Shown one piece after another: positions 16,501 through 25,753 of a stretch of 64,000 nt of DNA. Made by a program: the position numbers and the translations under genes. Positions within the stretch are counted from its first letter, which is position 1. Each line of letters starts with the position of its first letter. This stretch comes from Paenibacillus_AA sp045062745. GTDB lineage: Bacteria; Bacillota; Bacilli; Paenibacillales; NBRC-103111. The DNA lies in NCBI RefSeq assembly GCF_045062745.1, contig NZ_JBJGED010000017.1, positions 1 to 64,000 on the forward strand. The letters run 5' to 3'. Below the pieces are notes generated by a model that searched no databases, had not been told where the DNA came from, and saw only the letters and a list, made by a program, of their open reading frames with translations.

Positions 16501-17550
16501 TCAACCGGTCACTTCCGCCGTGCCGTGCAGCCGGGTGCCGTCGGCGAGCACGATCTCATACGGATACGGAGCGCCGGACTGAACATGGAAGTGCGCGGAA
16601 TCCAAATCATACGTGATGCGCGCCAGCCGGTCGACATCGCCAAGCCAGACACGGAACGGCTTCGTCACCAGATAGCCGCCTACGACGAAGCTGCCCCGCC
16701 GCTCAATCTCGATGGGCACCCGGTGGCGCTCCTTGTTGACGCGCTTGTTCGTCTCGAGCCGGGTGCGCTGCTCCTCGGTTATGTTGTCCGCGTGCCCGAA
16801 GCCGCCGACGCCCTCCATGTCGTCATAGAGCACGAGATCGGCGCGTCCCAGCCGGTTCATCTGCTCGACGTACAGCCGGCTCTGGACGACCGGCACCCGA
16901 TCGTCCCGGTCCCCGTGTGCGATATAGAGCGGGGTGCGCTGATTCTCCGCCAAGTGCAGGCCGCTGCGCGCCATATAGCGCTCCGGGTCCTGCTCCGGCG
17001 TACAGCCGATCCAGACGTCCATGTCGTCGCGGAATTCGCCAAGCTCGTCGTTCGCGTACCAAACGGCATAATCGGAGATGCCGTACAGCGCCGAGGCGGC
17101 GGCGAACAGGTCCGGGAACTTGTTGACCGCCGCCAGGACGTTGCCCCCTCCCCCGCTGCCGCCCTCCAAGTAGACGACGGCCGGGTCGAGCAGCCATTCC
17201 CGATAGGCTCCGCGCACGAATTGCACTGCGTCATAGATGTCCATCAGCTCCAACCCGTTGCAGTCGGCATCGCCCTGGGAGAACGCCCGTCCGCGCATAT
17301 CGACCTGGACAAGAACGTAGTCGTTGTCCGTGACGGGCTCCTCGCGCCGCTGCGGCTTCGGCATGCTCATGTGCCAGCCATGCAGCTGCACGAGCATATA
17401 CCCGGGCCGCAACGGCTTGATGACATTAAGCCCAAGCCGGATCCCCGGGGTGACCGAAGACGGATACGTGCGGTAATCCTGGTAAGGCGATGTGAATTCC
17501 GGCAGAAGCGTCTTCGCCTCGCGGATTCGATCTTCATAAATGTCGTACAT
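16501..17550 (-). CDS. Alpha/beta hydrolase, prolyl-oligopeptidase/acetyl esterase-like
   Basis: The start at 17550 (MYDIYEDRIREAK) has GGAGG four bases upstream and gives 349 residues. The sequence has an alpha/beta-hydrolase fold: oxyanion region VQLHGWH, RGRAFSQGD, nucleophile elbow GGSGGGGN (serine), and the acid loop AHGDRDDRVPV; the final histidine probably lies in GGFGHADN. There is no signal peptide, so it acts in the cytoplasm. Similar proteins include acetyl-xylan esterases and S9 peptidases. In this operon an esterase acting on an imported, acylated oligosaccharide is plausible but unproven. Confidence 0.75.
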   Translation of the reverse strand: MYDIYEDRIREAKTLLPEFTSPYQDYRTYPSSVTPGIRLGLNVIKPLRPGYMLVQLHGWHMSMPKPQRREEPVTDNDYVLVQVDMRGRAFSQGDADCNGLELMDIYDAVQFVRGAYREWLLDPAVVYLEGGSGGGGNVLAAVNKFPDLFAAASALYGISDYAVWYANDELGEFRDDMDVWIGCTPEQDPERYMARSGLHLAENQRTPLYIAHGDRDDRVPVVQSRLYVEQMNRLGRADLVLYDDMEGVGGFGHADNITEEQRTRLETNKRVNKERHRVPIEIERRGSFVVGGYLVTKPFRVWLGDVDRLARITYDLDSAHFHVQSGAPYPYEIVLADGTRLHGTAEVTG

Positions 17551-17585
17551 GCCTGCCTCCGCCTTTTCGTGATGGTCTCTTCGGA

Positions 17586-19541
17586 TTAAGCTCCGCTTCC
17601 GAGCCACGTACCGACGGCATTTGTGATCTCCCATCTCCCGTCGGCCCGGCCGAGCAAGCTGATCGCGCTGCCCGGTGCCGAAGCGGACAATTCCGCGCCG
17701 GAGCCCAGCGGGTTCAAGATCGTACCGCCTGCAGCCGGCTGCACCGTAACCGCAAAGGGAGCGTCCACCAGGAAGCTGTAGGTATAGCCGGCTTTCGCCA
17801 CCGGCAGCTTCAGCACGATGCTTTGCGCTGCGCCGGCATTCGTAATTTTATGCCCCGTGTGGCTCGGACTGACGTCTCCGGATGCGATATAAGAGGCAAC
17901 CGGCAGCACCCGGCTCTCCGTCTGGACTTGCTCGGCGATCGGGTCCACGTAGCAGAGGGAGTGATTCGTCCCTCCGGACACGCGGCAGTTCGTGAACGCC
18001 ACGTCCTTGATCACTTCCGTCTTATTGCGCTTCAGCGAGAAGCCCCGGCGAATCAACCCAGCCGCGCGGCTATCGATAGACTCGCAATCGAGGAAGGCGA
18101 CATTGCCGATCGACAGCCTCACTTGCTGCGGCACCGTCGTGACGATGAACGAAGACCCGTACCCATAAGGATCCTCCGGCTGGTTGACCGTGTTGCAATT
18201 GATCGCCCGGCATCGCACGTACAAGCGCCTCACGCTGTCGGCCGAGCACGACAAGTCGGAGAACCCGGCATACTGCTCGTTCTCGGCGATGCAGTCGATC
18301 AGCTTCACCTCGCCCTGCACGCCCTTCGTCCCGTCGCCGCCGTAATTGACGGAGTAGCCGAACGAGTTCGCTTTGGTCCGGCAGTTCTCGAAGGTGATGT
18401 CCACCCGCTCGCTAGTGGCCGTCGGCTTGAGCAGCGTTACGAGGAAGCCCCGGCCGGTGTTCCCTTCCGCCGCGCAATTCACGAAGCGGATGCCTCGGAT
18501 GAGCTCCACCGCACTGTTCGGCTCGATATCGACCCCGCTCTGAGGCGCCGTCCCCTTCGTATTCGTGAAGCGGCAGCCTTCAACCAACAACCCGTCTACG
18601 GATATGATCGACATCCCTTGCCGGCGATTGTTGTTCGCGATGCAATTGCGGATGACGATGTTCCGGCTGTAAGGCGTTGCCGCCTCGTAAGCCCCGATAT
18701 AGAAGCCGTCTCCGCCGCTGTCATTGGCGCTGACGTTCTCGATCGTCACATTCTCCGAGCCGCTGATGTCGAAAATATGGGCCTGTTCGCCGGACGTAAA
18801 CGCAGCCTTGTTCATGCGGAACACCGCGCCGTTCCCGATCAGCGTCACATTCTTTGCATCCTTGATGCGAATCATCCGTTCATAAGGCGCCGTGCGCCGC
18901 AGCGTATCGACCGCCTGGAGCACGGTGCCCGGCTCCAGCTCGATCGCGATGTTGCTCGGGACGAAGAGCTGCCCCGTCAAGTAATAGGCCCCCTGCGGCC
19001 TGGCTATGTAGAGCTTGCGGCCGGCCGCCGCATACAGAGCGGCCTGAAGTGCCGCCGTATCCGGGGTTACCGCGTCGCCCTTCGGCCCGAACCAGGAAGC
19101 GAATATCGTATCCCCCAACACCCGCTTGAACCGTTTGCCGTTGGAGGAGACGAGCACGGTGCCGGTGTTGTCCGGCGTCGCCGTATCCGTCGCATCGTAG
19201 AGGAACAAGCCTTCCTGCCCCTGGTCGAGTACATAGTAGCCATAGTCTGCGAGCGGATCCGCCGTCAGGCGCAGCTCCGCAACCGTCGTCGTAAGGCAAT
19301 AGTTCAGGCCGAGCAAGTCCTTCCAATGATCCGGCCCGTTATTCGCCGGACCATAGACCGAGCCCGTCACGGTCGTGTCAGCGTTGGCATAAGCCGCGCC
19401 CAGACCTACGCTCTGCATCAAGCCTGTAGCGGCAGCCGCCGCCCCCGCAATCCCGAGCGAGGCGAGCAGCTTCCTGCGGCTCAACTGTGGTCCCTTGCCT
19501 TCCGTCTCCACCGAATGCTGCGTGTCCAACTCATGCTTCAT
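17586..19541 (-). CDS. Tat-exported right-handed beta-helix protein (1)
   Basis: 651 residues from the ATG at 19541. The N-terminus carries a Tat signal, SRRKLLASLGIAG (twin arginine at 22-23), with cleavage likely after AYA near residue 52. A pectate-lyase-3-like segment follows (WFGPKGDAVTPDTAALQAAL), then a parallel beta-helix of repeated short strands (for example NVTIENVSAND and NIVIRNCIANNNRR). A C-terminal beta domain resembles tail-spike-type appendages. Catalytic residues are not evident by eye. Tat export implies folding before secretion. It is encoded 71 bases downstream of a second, unequal beta-helix gene in the sugar transporter operon. Confidence 0.8.
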   Translation of the reverse strand: MKHELDTQHSVETEGKGPQLSRRKLLASLGIAGAAAAATGLMQSVGLGAAYANADTTVTGSVYGPANNGPDHWKDLLGLNYCLTTTVAELRLTADPLADYGYYVLDQGQEGLFLYDATDTATPDNTGTVLVSSNGKRFKRVLGDTIFASWFGPKGDAVTPDTAALQAALYAAAGRKLYIARPQGAYYLTGQLFVPSNIAIELEPGTVLQAVDTLRRTAPYERMIRIKDAKNVTLIGNGAVFRMNKAAFTSGEQAHIFDISGSENVTIENVSANDSGGDGFYIGAYEAATPYSRNIVIRNCIANNNRRQGMSIISVDGLLVEGCRFTNTKGTAPQSGVDIEPNSAVELIRGIRFVNCAAEGNTGRGFLVTLLKPTATSERVDITFENCRTKANSFGYSVNYGGDGTKGVQGEVKLIDCIAENEQYAGFSDLSCSADSVRRLYVRCRAINCNTVNQPEDPYGYGSSFIVTTVPQQVRLSIGNVAFLDCESIDSRAAGLIRRGFSLKRNKTEVIKDVAFTNCRVSGGTNHSLCYVDPIAEQVQTESRVLPVASYIASGDVSPSHTGHKITNAGAAQSIVLKLPVAKAGYTYSFLVDAPFAVTVQPAAGGTILNPLGSGAELSASAPGSAISLLGRADGRWEITNAVGTWLGSGA

Positions 19542-19612
19542 CCTAATCTCCCTCTCTCTTTTAAAATGAGTTCGCCTTACGAATCGCAGTCGAATGCACA
19601 TCCTTGCTAGAA

Positions 19613-21391
19613 TTAAAGCAGAGTAGTGGTCAACACGCCGGCATTGTCGACGGAGACCGCATACCGGGAACCGTTAGGCGCCCGCAGCGTCAGAGACGCT
19701 TCTCCGACGTTCCCGAACGGCTCCCATTCTCCCGGCGCCGTCGCTTCGCCTACGCAGAACCAGCCTGCCGGCGCCCCGGCCGCCGGCAGGGCGTTCAGCA
19801 GCACCGAGCCTCGCTTCCAGACGCCGGTCGTCGGCGGGGCCAATCCCCAGCCGGCGAAGGCGCCCTTCGCGTAGACGTCCGGAGCCGCCCATCGGCTCAG
19901 AGCGGCGGCGTTCGTGACGACCGTCCCGCTGCCGCTGAAGACGTTGTTCGCGGTGATGCGCAAGTCCGACCCGGCGGCGGCCGCGTCCAGCTGCACGTGC
20001 TTGCCCGAGCACTCCGTGCTGTTGCCGTCGAACAGCGCGTTCGTGACGACCGCGCCGATCCAGTACCCGACCGTGCCGTTCAGCAGCTGATTGCCGGCGA
20101 TCAGGTGGCGGCTCGTGGCCGTCGTCCCGGCGAAGCGCACGGCGCCGTCAGTCGAACCGACATTGCGGATGCGATTGCCGATGAACTGAACCGCCTCGCA
20201 GCTCTGGAACGTGACGGCCACGGCACGGCTCGACTCGATCACGTTGTCCCGCACGACCGGCGCGAGCGTCGAGGAAATCGACCAACCGGCGGCCCCCGTC
20301 GCATAGTCGCGGTTCCCGCTGATCTCGAGACCGCTCACTACCTTCGAGGCCAGGATCATCCGAGCATCGGAGACGGAGCCGTAAAATTCGTTGTCCCGGA
20401 TCGTGACGTTCTCGGTATCGCCGGGAGCCGAGTTGCAGCGAAAGAAGTAGCGGGAGCGTCCGCGATTGTTCGCGATCCCAATTCTTGTATTGCGGAAGCT
20501 CGTATTCGGGTTGTAGGAATTGATCCAGTAGATCTCGCTATAGAACTCGTTGCCCTCTATCCAGATATCCTCAACCACGTCCGAGCCCGTGGCGGAGGCG
20601 TTCGGCTCCAGATCGATGCAAGCCACGTAAGGGTACGGATCGGACATGTAATTGCCGCGAATCCACACCGCCTTCCCGGAGACGACCGCGACCGCGCACC
20701 GCCGCGGATTGCTCAGCACGTTGCCTTCGACATGGATATTCTCGCTCGGGGCGGCATAATCGGAACCGATGTAGACACAATCGCCATAGGGAGCGTCGAG
20801 CCAGTTGCCCTGAACATGGACGTTCTTGGAATTGGCAATGCGCACGAGATGGGACTGCTCGTCGAGCGAGCCGCCCGTGTACTTGCCGTTCAGATGCAGG
20901 CCCGTCACGGCCAATCCGCCGCCGGCATAGCCTTCGATCCGGAGCATGCGCTTAGCGGCCGACCCGTTAGCCCCGTCCATCCAGAGCTCGGGCATCCCCA
21001 CTCCCACGATGGAGTTCGTCAGCGTGATAGAGCCGGTCAGCCGATACGACACGGCAGGCTTCGGCACGAGCATGGCCTTCCCCGTTGCCGCCGCGGCCTG
21101 GAACGCCGCGGTGTCATCCGTGACCCCGTCTCCGGCGACCCCATAATCGAACACATTGGCCCAACCGTCGTCGACGCCGCTCGCCGTGAGACTGGAGATC
21201 GAGACCGGGCCCGGCTGTTCCGTCGCCCCGCCTCTGCTTTCCATTAATGACAGTCCCGTCGCTGAGGCCGTCCTCGGCAATACGCCCAGCAGCAACCCGG
21301 CACAAGCCATGGAGCCTAAGGCGGTCAACATTTTCCTTCTACTTAGGTGCAGGTTCTGTGGAGTTGGATCGTTCACATCGTTTGGTCCCAT
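19613..21391 (-). CDS. Tat-exported right-handed beta-helix protein (2)
   Basis: 592 residues with GGAGAG upstream of the ATG. A Tat signal, LSRRKMLTALG (twin arginine at 18-19), is followed by probable cleavage after ASA near residue 44. The pectate-lyase-3 opening VFDYGVAGDGVTDDTAAFQAA and many beta-helix coils follow (NVHVQGNWLDAPYG, NIHVEGNVLSNPRR, NVTIRDNEFYGSVS). A C-terminal module (WKRGSVLLNALPAAGAPAGW) differs from that of its neighbour. The two proteins share architecture but are clearly different in sequence, so they are not a recent duplication. It probably binds, cleaves or epimerises a polysaccharide outside the cell. Confidence 0.8.
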   Translation of the reverse strand: MGPNDVNDPTPQNLHLSRRKMLTALGSMACAGLLLGVLPRTASATGLSLMESRGGATEQPGPVSISSLTASGVDDGWANVFDYGVAGDGVTDDTAAFQAAAATGKAMLVPKPAVSYRLTGSITLTNSIVGVGMPELWMDGANGSAAKRMLRIEGYAGGGLAVTGLHLNGKYTGGSLDEQSHLVRIANSKNVHVQGNWLDAPYGDCVYIGSDYAAPSENIHVEGNVLSNPRRCAVAVVSGKAVWIRGNYMSDPYPYVACIDLEPNASATGSDVVEDIWIEGNEFYSEIYWINSYNPNTSFRNTRIGIANNRGRSRYFFRCNSAPGDTENVTIRDNEFYGSVSDARMILASKVVSGLEISGNRDYATGAAGWSISSTLAPVVRDNVIESSRAVAVTFQSCEAVQFIGNRIRNVGSTDGAVRFAGTTATSRHLIAGNQLLNGTVGYWIGAVVTNALFDGNSTECSGKHVQLDAAAAGSDLRITANNVFSGSGTVVTNAAALSRWAAPDVYAKGAFAGWGLAPPTTGVWKRGSVLLNALPAAGAPAGWFCVGEATAPGEWEPFGNVGEASLTLRAPNGSRYAVSVDNAGVLTTTLL

Positions 21392-21417
21392 GCGACACTC
21401 TCCTTCAACCGTTTTCC

Positions 21418-22248
21418 TTACCCTTTCAGCCCCGTCGAGGCTACGCCTTGCACGAAATATTTTTGCGCGAACAGAAACACCAGCAGCACCGGAATGATCG
21501 TAATGACCGCTCCCGCCATGATGAGCGTCATCCGGTTGTTCACTTCGTTCTTCAGGAATAGGAGGCCGAGAGGCAGCGTGTACAAGTCCTTGCTTTGCAA
21601 ATAAATAAGCGGCTCCAAGGTGTTGTTCCAGGCACTAATGAACGTGAAGACGGCCAAGGCCGACAGCGCCGGCTTCGCGAGCGGCAAGTAGATTGTGCAG
21701 AAGATGCGCCACGGATTCGCTCCGTCCACCCAAGCGGCATCGTACAGCTCCTTGGGCAGTGTCCGGAAAAACTGATGCAGCAGGAAAATCCCGAACGCTC
21801 CGCCGAGAAAGCTTCTGAGAATCAAAGGATAGTAGGTGTCAAGCGCGCCGAGGTTTTTCCATATAAAATAAGTCGGAATCATCGTAATCTGCGAAGGCAG
21901 CATCATCGTCCCGAGCATCGCCAGGAAAATCAGGTTGCGCCCCCGGAACTGGAAAAACGCGAGTCCATACGCGACCAGCGCGCAGGAGAACACCATACCG
22001 ACCAGATCGAGCACCGTGACGAACAGGCTGTTCAGCGTATACCGGAAAAAATTGACCTCCAGCCAGACGTTCTTGTAATTGCTCCAATGGAACGGATCCG
22101 GAATCAGCTCGGGCGGCAGCGTCAGCTCGTTGCCCGGCTTCATCAAGGACGTGGAGATCATGTACAGGAACGGGATGAGCATGAGCACCGCGCCGATCCC
22201 GAGGACGAGATAGGCGGTCCAGAGCAGGGCAGCGCTTGGTTTAGTCAT
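21418..22248 (-). CDS. Carbohydrate ABC transporter permease, MalG/AraQ type (CUT1)
   Basis: The 276-residue protein has six predicted membrane helices and the EAA loop DAAWVDGANPWRIFCTIYLPLAKPAL, which contacts the ATPase. It overlaps the upstream permease gene by eight bases, so the two subunits are made together. No ATP-binding subunit is encoded here, so a shared MsmX/UgpC-type ATPase elsewhere probably powers it, as is usual for CUT1 importers in Bacillota. Confidence 0.9.
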   Translation of the reverse strand: MTKPSAALLWTAYLVLGIGAVLMLIPFLYMISTSLMKPGNELTLPPELIPDPFHWSNYKNVWLEVNFFRYTLNSLFVTVLDLVGMVFSCALVAYGLAFFQFRGRNLIFLAMLGTMMLPSQITMIPTYFIWKNLGALDTYYPLILRSFLGGAFGIFLLHQFFRTLPKELYDAAWVDGANPWRIFCTIYLPLAKPALSALAVFTFISAWNNTLEPLIYLQSKDLYTLPLGLLFLKNEVNNRMTLIMAGAVITIIPVLLVFLFAQKYFVQGVASTGLKG

Positions 22249-23119
22249 AGTGCACCCACCTCTTCTCCGACCATTTTTGGATCAGCGTAATGACCAGGAT
22301 AATGAGGAACAGTCCCCACGCCATCGCCGAGGCGCTGCCCATCTTGAAGTTCAGGAACGCATCCCGGTAGATCAGAATGTTCGGCACCATGTTCCGGTCG
22401 GCAACCGACATGACGTCGCCCAGCATGACGAGGAACACGTCGAACGCATGGAACGCCGAGATCGTAGACAGAATCATGACCATGTACACCATCGGCGAGA
22501 CGATCGGCACCGTGATCTTGGTGAAGAGCGCCCAGCCGGAGGCGCCATCGATCCGGGCCGCTTCCATCATTTCTTTGGAAATGTTCTGCATGCCGGCCAG
22601 GATGAGAATCATGGAATACCCCGCGCCCTTCCAGACGTTGACGATGGCGATCGAGCCGATCACGAGCCACCAGTGCCCGCTGCGCACCCATTCGACCGGC
22701 TCGAGGCCGAACAGCCCGATGAACCAGTTCAGGATGCCGTAGTTGAAGTTATAGATCCACAGCCAGATCATCCCGCCGGCCACCCATGGCGTAATGACCG
22801 GGAGGAAGTACACCATGCGGAACAGCGACTTGCCCACGATTTGTTGATTGAGCAAATAAGCCAGTACAAGCGCCGCCAGCGTCTGGAGCGGAACGAACAG
22901 GACGGAGAAGTACCCGACATTGCGCAGGGAGAGCCAGAACGCCTTGTTATGCAGAAATTGGCTCCAGTTGCGCGTCCCGATCCATTGCGGCGCGTTGAAT
23001 AAATCCCACTTCGTGAACGTCAAGTAAAACGAGAAAACGAACGGGAAGAGGAAGAAGATAAGCAGCTGCAGGACAAACGGTAAGGTGAAGGCGAACCCCC
23101 ACCAGCCTTGTTTGCGCAT
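22241..23119 (-). CDS. Carbohydrate ABC transporter permease, MalF/UgpA type (CUT1)
   Basis: 292 residues from the ATG at 23119, which has GGGGTG upstream. It has six predicted membrane helices, beginning WWGFAFTLPFVLQLLIFFLF, and the EAA loop EAARIDGASGWALFTKITVPIVSP. It lies 30 bases after the binding protein and overlaps the partner permease. Together they form the import channel for the sugar that the lipoprotein delivers. Confidence 0.9.
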   Translation of the reverse strand: MRKQGWWGFAFTLPFVLQLLIFFLFPFVFSFYLTFTKWDLFNAPQWIGTRNWSQFLHNKAFWLSLRNVGYFSVLFVPLQTLAALVLAYLLNQQIVGKSLFRMVYFLPVITPWVAGGMIWLWIYNFNYGILNWFIGLFGLEPVEWVRSGHWWLVIGSIAIVNVWKGAGYSMILILAGMQNISKEMMEAARIDGASGWALFTKITVPIVSPMVYMVMILSTISAFHAFDVFLVMLGDVMSVADRNMVPNILIYRDAFLNFKMGSASAMAWGLFLIILVITLIQKWSEKRWVHYD

Positions 23120-23149
23120 TCGTACACCCCGTTTATGAAGACTAAACAA

Positions 23150-24478
23150 TTATTTGTTATCGTCGAGAATTTGCTGAACCTTCTGCTGGATTTCCTTGAC
23201 GCCGTCCTCCGGCTTGCGCTTGCCGTCCATGATGTCGTCCAGGATCGGACCGGCCGCCGCACGCCATTCGTTCCAGGAAGGGTTCTCGTCCAGCGTCTGG
23301 CCGGCTTCCTGGATCCCTTGGGTGTATGCCTTCTTGTTCACCGGCTTGAACGTCAGCTTCTCGACGGCTTCCAGGGCGGTCTTCTTCACCGGCAGACTCG
23401 CGCCGCTCTCGGACAAGTACGTCTGGGCTTCGTCGCTCAAGTAGTACTTCAGGAACGTCCAAGCGGCTTCCTTCACTTCCGGCTTCGCCTTCGAATAGAC
23501 GACCCACTGGTTCACGACCATCGGCACGAACCGCTTGCCGTCCACGCCCTTCGGCATCTTGACCGTATCCCAATCGAGGTCGGGCTTGCTCTTGTTCAGA
23601 GACACTTGGCTGGAGTATTGGAAGAACACCATCGCGGCCTTGCTGTTCTCGAACAGCTTGCCGGTATTGGCGAGATCCCGGGTCGGGCTGATCTTCAGCT
23701 TGTTGATCGTATCCGACCAGGCGGTCAAGCCGGCGATCGACTTCGGATCGGTGAACATCGCCTTCGTCTGAGTCGCGTCGAGCGCGGAGCCGCCATACGA
23801 CTTCATCCACGGCAACCAGCCGAGCGTAATGTTGTTGCCGGCCTGGAAGCCATAGATGTCAGTCTTGCCGTCGCCGTCCGTATCCTTCGTCAGCTTCTTG
23901 GCCGCCTCGATCATGTCCGTGTACGTCCAGTCGTCCGTAGGGAGCGGGACTCCGGCATCCTGGAACAGCTTCTTGTTGAACGCGAGGGCTCCGGCATTGA
24001 TGCCATGCGGCACGCCGAACACTTTGCCGTCGCTCGTCTTGGCGGCGAGCAGCGCGCTCGCGTAGTCGTCCGTCTTCAGATCGCGCTTGATGTAAGGCTC
24101 GAGATTCTCGGCGACGCCCCGCTTGCCGTAGCCGGCGATGACGGCATTCTCCTGCAGCCACACATCGGGCGGATTGTTGCCGGCGATCCGGGTGACGATC
24201 TTCGCGACGAAGTCGCCCCATGGCGCCTCATCGACCTCCACCTTGATATGCGGGAACTTGGCCTGGAACCCGTCGATAATCTTCTTGCTCGTAATGTCAT
24301 AGCCGCCGGGCAGGCCGATCTTAAGGGCCACTTCCTTCGGCGGAGCCGAGGCCGTAGCGGCAGGAGTGCCGCTCGACTGGGCACCGGGGGCGGGAGTGGC
24401 CGCATTCTCGGTCTTGGCCGAGCAGCCCGCCGCAGTAAGCGCTATCACAACGGACAGCACGGTTGCTTTCTTCTTCAT
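23150..24478 (-). CDS. Extracellular sugar-binding lipoprotein (ABC transporter)
   Basis: 442 residues starting MKKKATVLSVVIALTAAGCS. The lipobox TAAGC makes C19 the lipidated residue, followed by an alanine/threonine/proline linker. The body is a family 1 extracellular solute-binding fold (GLPGGYDITSKKIIDGFQAKFP; a hinge near GVPHGINAGALAFNKKLF), as for oligosaccharides. AGGAGG precedes the ATG. It heads the operon and is probably repressed by the LacI-type protein through operators on both sides of its promoter. The ligand is not predictable. Confidence 0.9.
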   Translation of the reverse strand: MKKKATVLSVVIALTAAGCSAKTENAATPAPGAQSSGTPAATASAPPKEVALKIGLPGGYDITSKKIIDGFQAKFPHIKVEVDEAPWGDFVAKIVTRIAGNNPPDVWLQENAVIAGYGKRGVAENLEPYIKRDLKTDDYASALLAAKTSDGKVFGVPHGINAGALAFNKKLFQDAGVPLPTDDWTYTDMIEAAKKLTKDTDGDGKTDIYGFQAGNNITLGWLPWMKSYGGSALDATQTKAMFTDPKSIAGLTAWSDTINKLKISPTRDLANTGKLFENSKAAMVFFQYSSQVSLNKSKPDLDWDTVKMPKGVDGKRFVPMVVNQWVVYSKAKPEVKEAAWTFLKYYLSDEAQTYLSESGASLPVKKTALEAVEKLTFKPVNKKAYTQGIQEAGQTLDENPSWNEWRAAAGPILDDIMDGKRKPEDGVKEIQQKVQQILDDNK

Positions 24479-24605
24479 TGATTTGACCTCCTGAGAATGA
24501 AATGGCATTAGGGACTATCGTACTTCGGACAAACGACTGGCAAAAGGTGCTAAATGCCTGGTTTCTGCGGCTCCCTCCCCCTTAATCCCTCTATTGCGCT
24601 GGTTG

Positions 24606-24617
24606 TTACACGTGTTC
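24606..24617. promoter_or_regulatory. Operator O1 for the LacI-type regulator
   Basis: TTACACGTGTTC, with a palindromic ACACGTGT core typical of LacI-family sites centred on CpG. It lies downstream of the operon promoter, in the untranslated leader of the binding-protein gene. Two identical copies occur at 24716 and 25757. Confidence 0.65.
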
Positions 24618-24676
24618 GTAAAAGTATGTAAAAAGGGGACCCAGCATTCCATTTGAAATATTAGAGTCCCGATATT

Positions 24677-24706
24677 AGTTTATTCGATTGATTTGGGCTT
24701 CGTCAA
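24677..24706 (-). promoter_or_regulatory. Candidate promoter of the beta-helix/ABC operon
   Basis: On the minus strand TTGACG (24706-24701) and TAAACT (24682-24677) are 18 bases apart, about 200 bases upstream of the binding-protein ATG. It is bracketed by operators O2 upstream and O1 downstream. Confidence 0.55.
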
Positions 24707-24715
24707 TACTTTTTA

Positions 24716-24727
24716 TTACACGTGTTC
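24716..24727. promoter_or_regulatory. Operator O2 for the LacI-type regulator
   Basis: A second TTACACGTGTTC, ending one base before the regulator's stop codon. It lies 10 bases upstream of the -35 element and exactly 110 bases from O1, a spacing compatible with looping by a repressor bound at both. Confidence 0.65.
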
Positions 24728-25705
24728 TTATATTTGTAGCACCTTCACGGATTCCCTGAGCGCCAGCTCGCAATTGACCTCTCGATTGTGCCACACGGTT
24801 TGGTCTTCTCCCGGCTGAGTCAGCATCTGCAGCGCCATGTCCGCCAGCTCGCGGATCGAGGGACCGACCGTCGTTAGCGGGATATCGAGCATCCCCATCT
24901 CCGGAATGTCATCGTATACGACCATCGAGAACTGCTCCGGGATGCTCACCCGGTGCTTGCGCAGCAGCTTCAGCAGGGCGAACGCGAACGACTGGCTGTC
25001 TACCACGAATGCGGTCGGGCGTTCCGGGAGGGCCAGGAGCGCCTCCACCTTGGACTCCTCGAACGGTTCGCCTTCCTCCGCGATAATCATATCGTCCGGC
25101 TCGTAGACGAGCCCGAGCTCCAGTACCCCTTGCATAAAGCCTTGCCACTTCTCATTGCGCTCTCCGACGAACGAAATGCGCTTATGCCCCTGGGCGGCCA
25201 AATGCTTGACGGCCTCCAGCGCTCCACCCCGCCGGTTCACGCTGATCCGGTGCGCTCCCTCCAGCTTGCCCCCGCCCATAAGCAGCATGCTGCCCTGAAA
25301 CCGCTCCTTCTGCTTCATAAACTCCGCGGTCGGCGTCCAGTTCGGCGGACACCAGAACAGCACCCGGTTGATGAAATGCTCGTTGAACATCCTGAGCGCC
25401 TGCGGCGGCTCCGCCATCGAGAACATGACGTTCAACCCGAGCTCGAAGCCTTCCTTCTGAATTTCCCGGCACAAATGGTAGAAGAACAACCCTTCCGACT
25501 TGGGCCAGATGAGCCCGATCGAGTGGGTGTCGCGATCCGCCAGCCGCTTGGCCGCCAGGTTGGGCACGTAGTTCAGCCGCTCGGCGATATCTACGATTTT
25601 GCGACGGATCTCCTCGCTGACCCCTGGCGCTCCATTCAATGCCTTGGAAACCGTAGGATGCGTGACTCCCGCCATTCTCGCTATATCTTTAATCGTTACT
25701 TTCAT
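24728..25705 (-). CDS. LacI-family transcriptional regulator
   Basis: The 325-residue protein has an N-terminal LacI helix-turn-helix and hinge (TIKDIARMAGVTHPTVSKALNG, then LNYVPNLAAKRL) and a periplasmic-binding-protein-like effector domain from about residue 60. It probably represses the downstream operon and itself, since identical palindromes flank its gene and one overlaps its promoter. The effector is likely a sugar derived from the operon substrate. Confidence 0.92.
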   Translation of the reverse strand: MKVTIKDIARMAGVTHPTVSKALNGAPGVSEEIRRKIVDIAERLNYVPNLAAKRLADRDTHSIGLIWPKSEGLFFYHLCREIQKEGFELGLNVMFSMAEPPQALRMFNEHFINRVLFWCPPNWTPTAEFMKQKERFQGSMLLMGGGKLEGAHRISVNRRGGALEAVKHLAAQGHKRISFVGERNEKWQGFMQGVLELGLVYEPDDMIIAEEGEPFEESKVEALLALPERPTAFVVDSQSFAFALLKLLRKHRVSIPEQFSMVVYDDIPEMGMLDIPLTTVGPSIRELADMALQMLTQPGEDQTVWHNREVNCELALRESVKVLQI

Positions 25706-25753
25706 CGGTTGCCGGTCCTTTCTTCGCTTCCTGAGGCGTCCTGCCCTTCTCTT

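Noticed and set aside
17823..19610. A 595-residue plus-strand frame, and a similar one at 19604-21247, opposite the beta-helix genes.
   Set aside because: Both are arginine/histidine-rich shadows of beta-helix repeats with Tat signals on the minus strand.
17586..21391. Prophage tail-spike region.
   Set aside because: The beta-helix proteins have Tat signals and sit in a sugar transporter operon; no phage structural, lysis or integrase genes are present.
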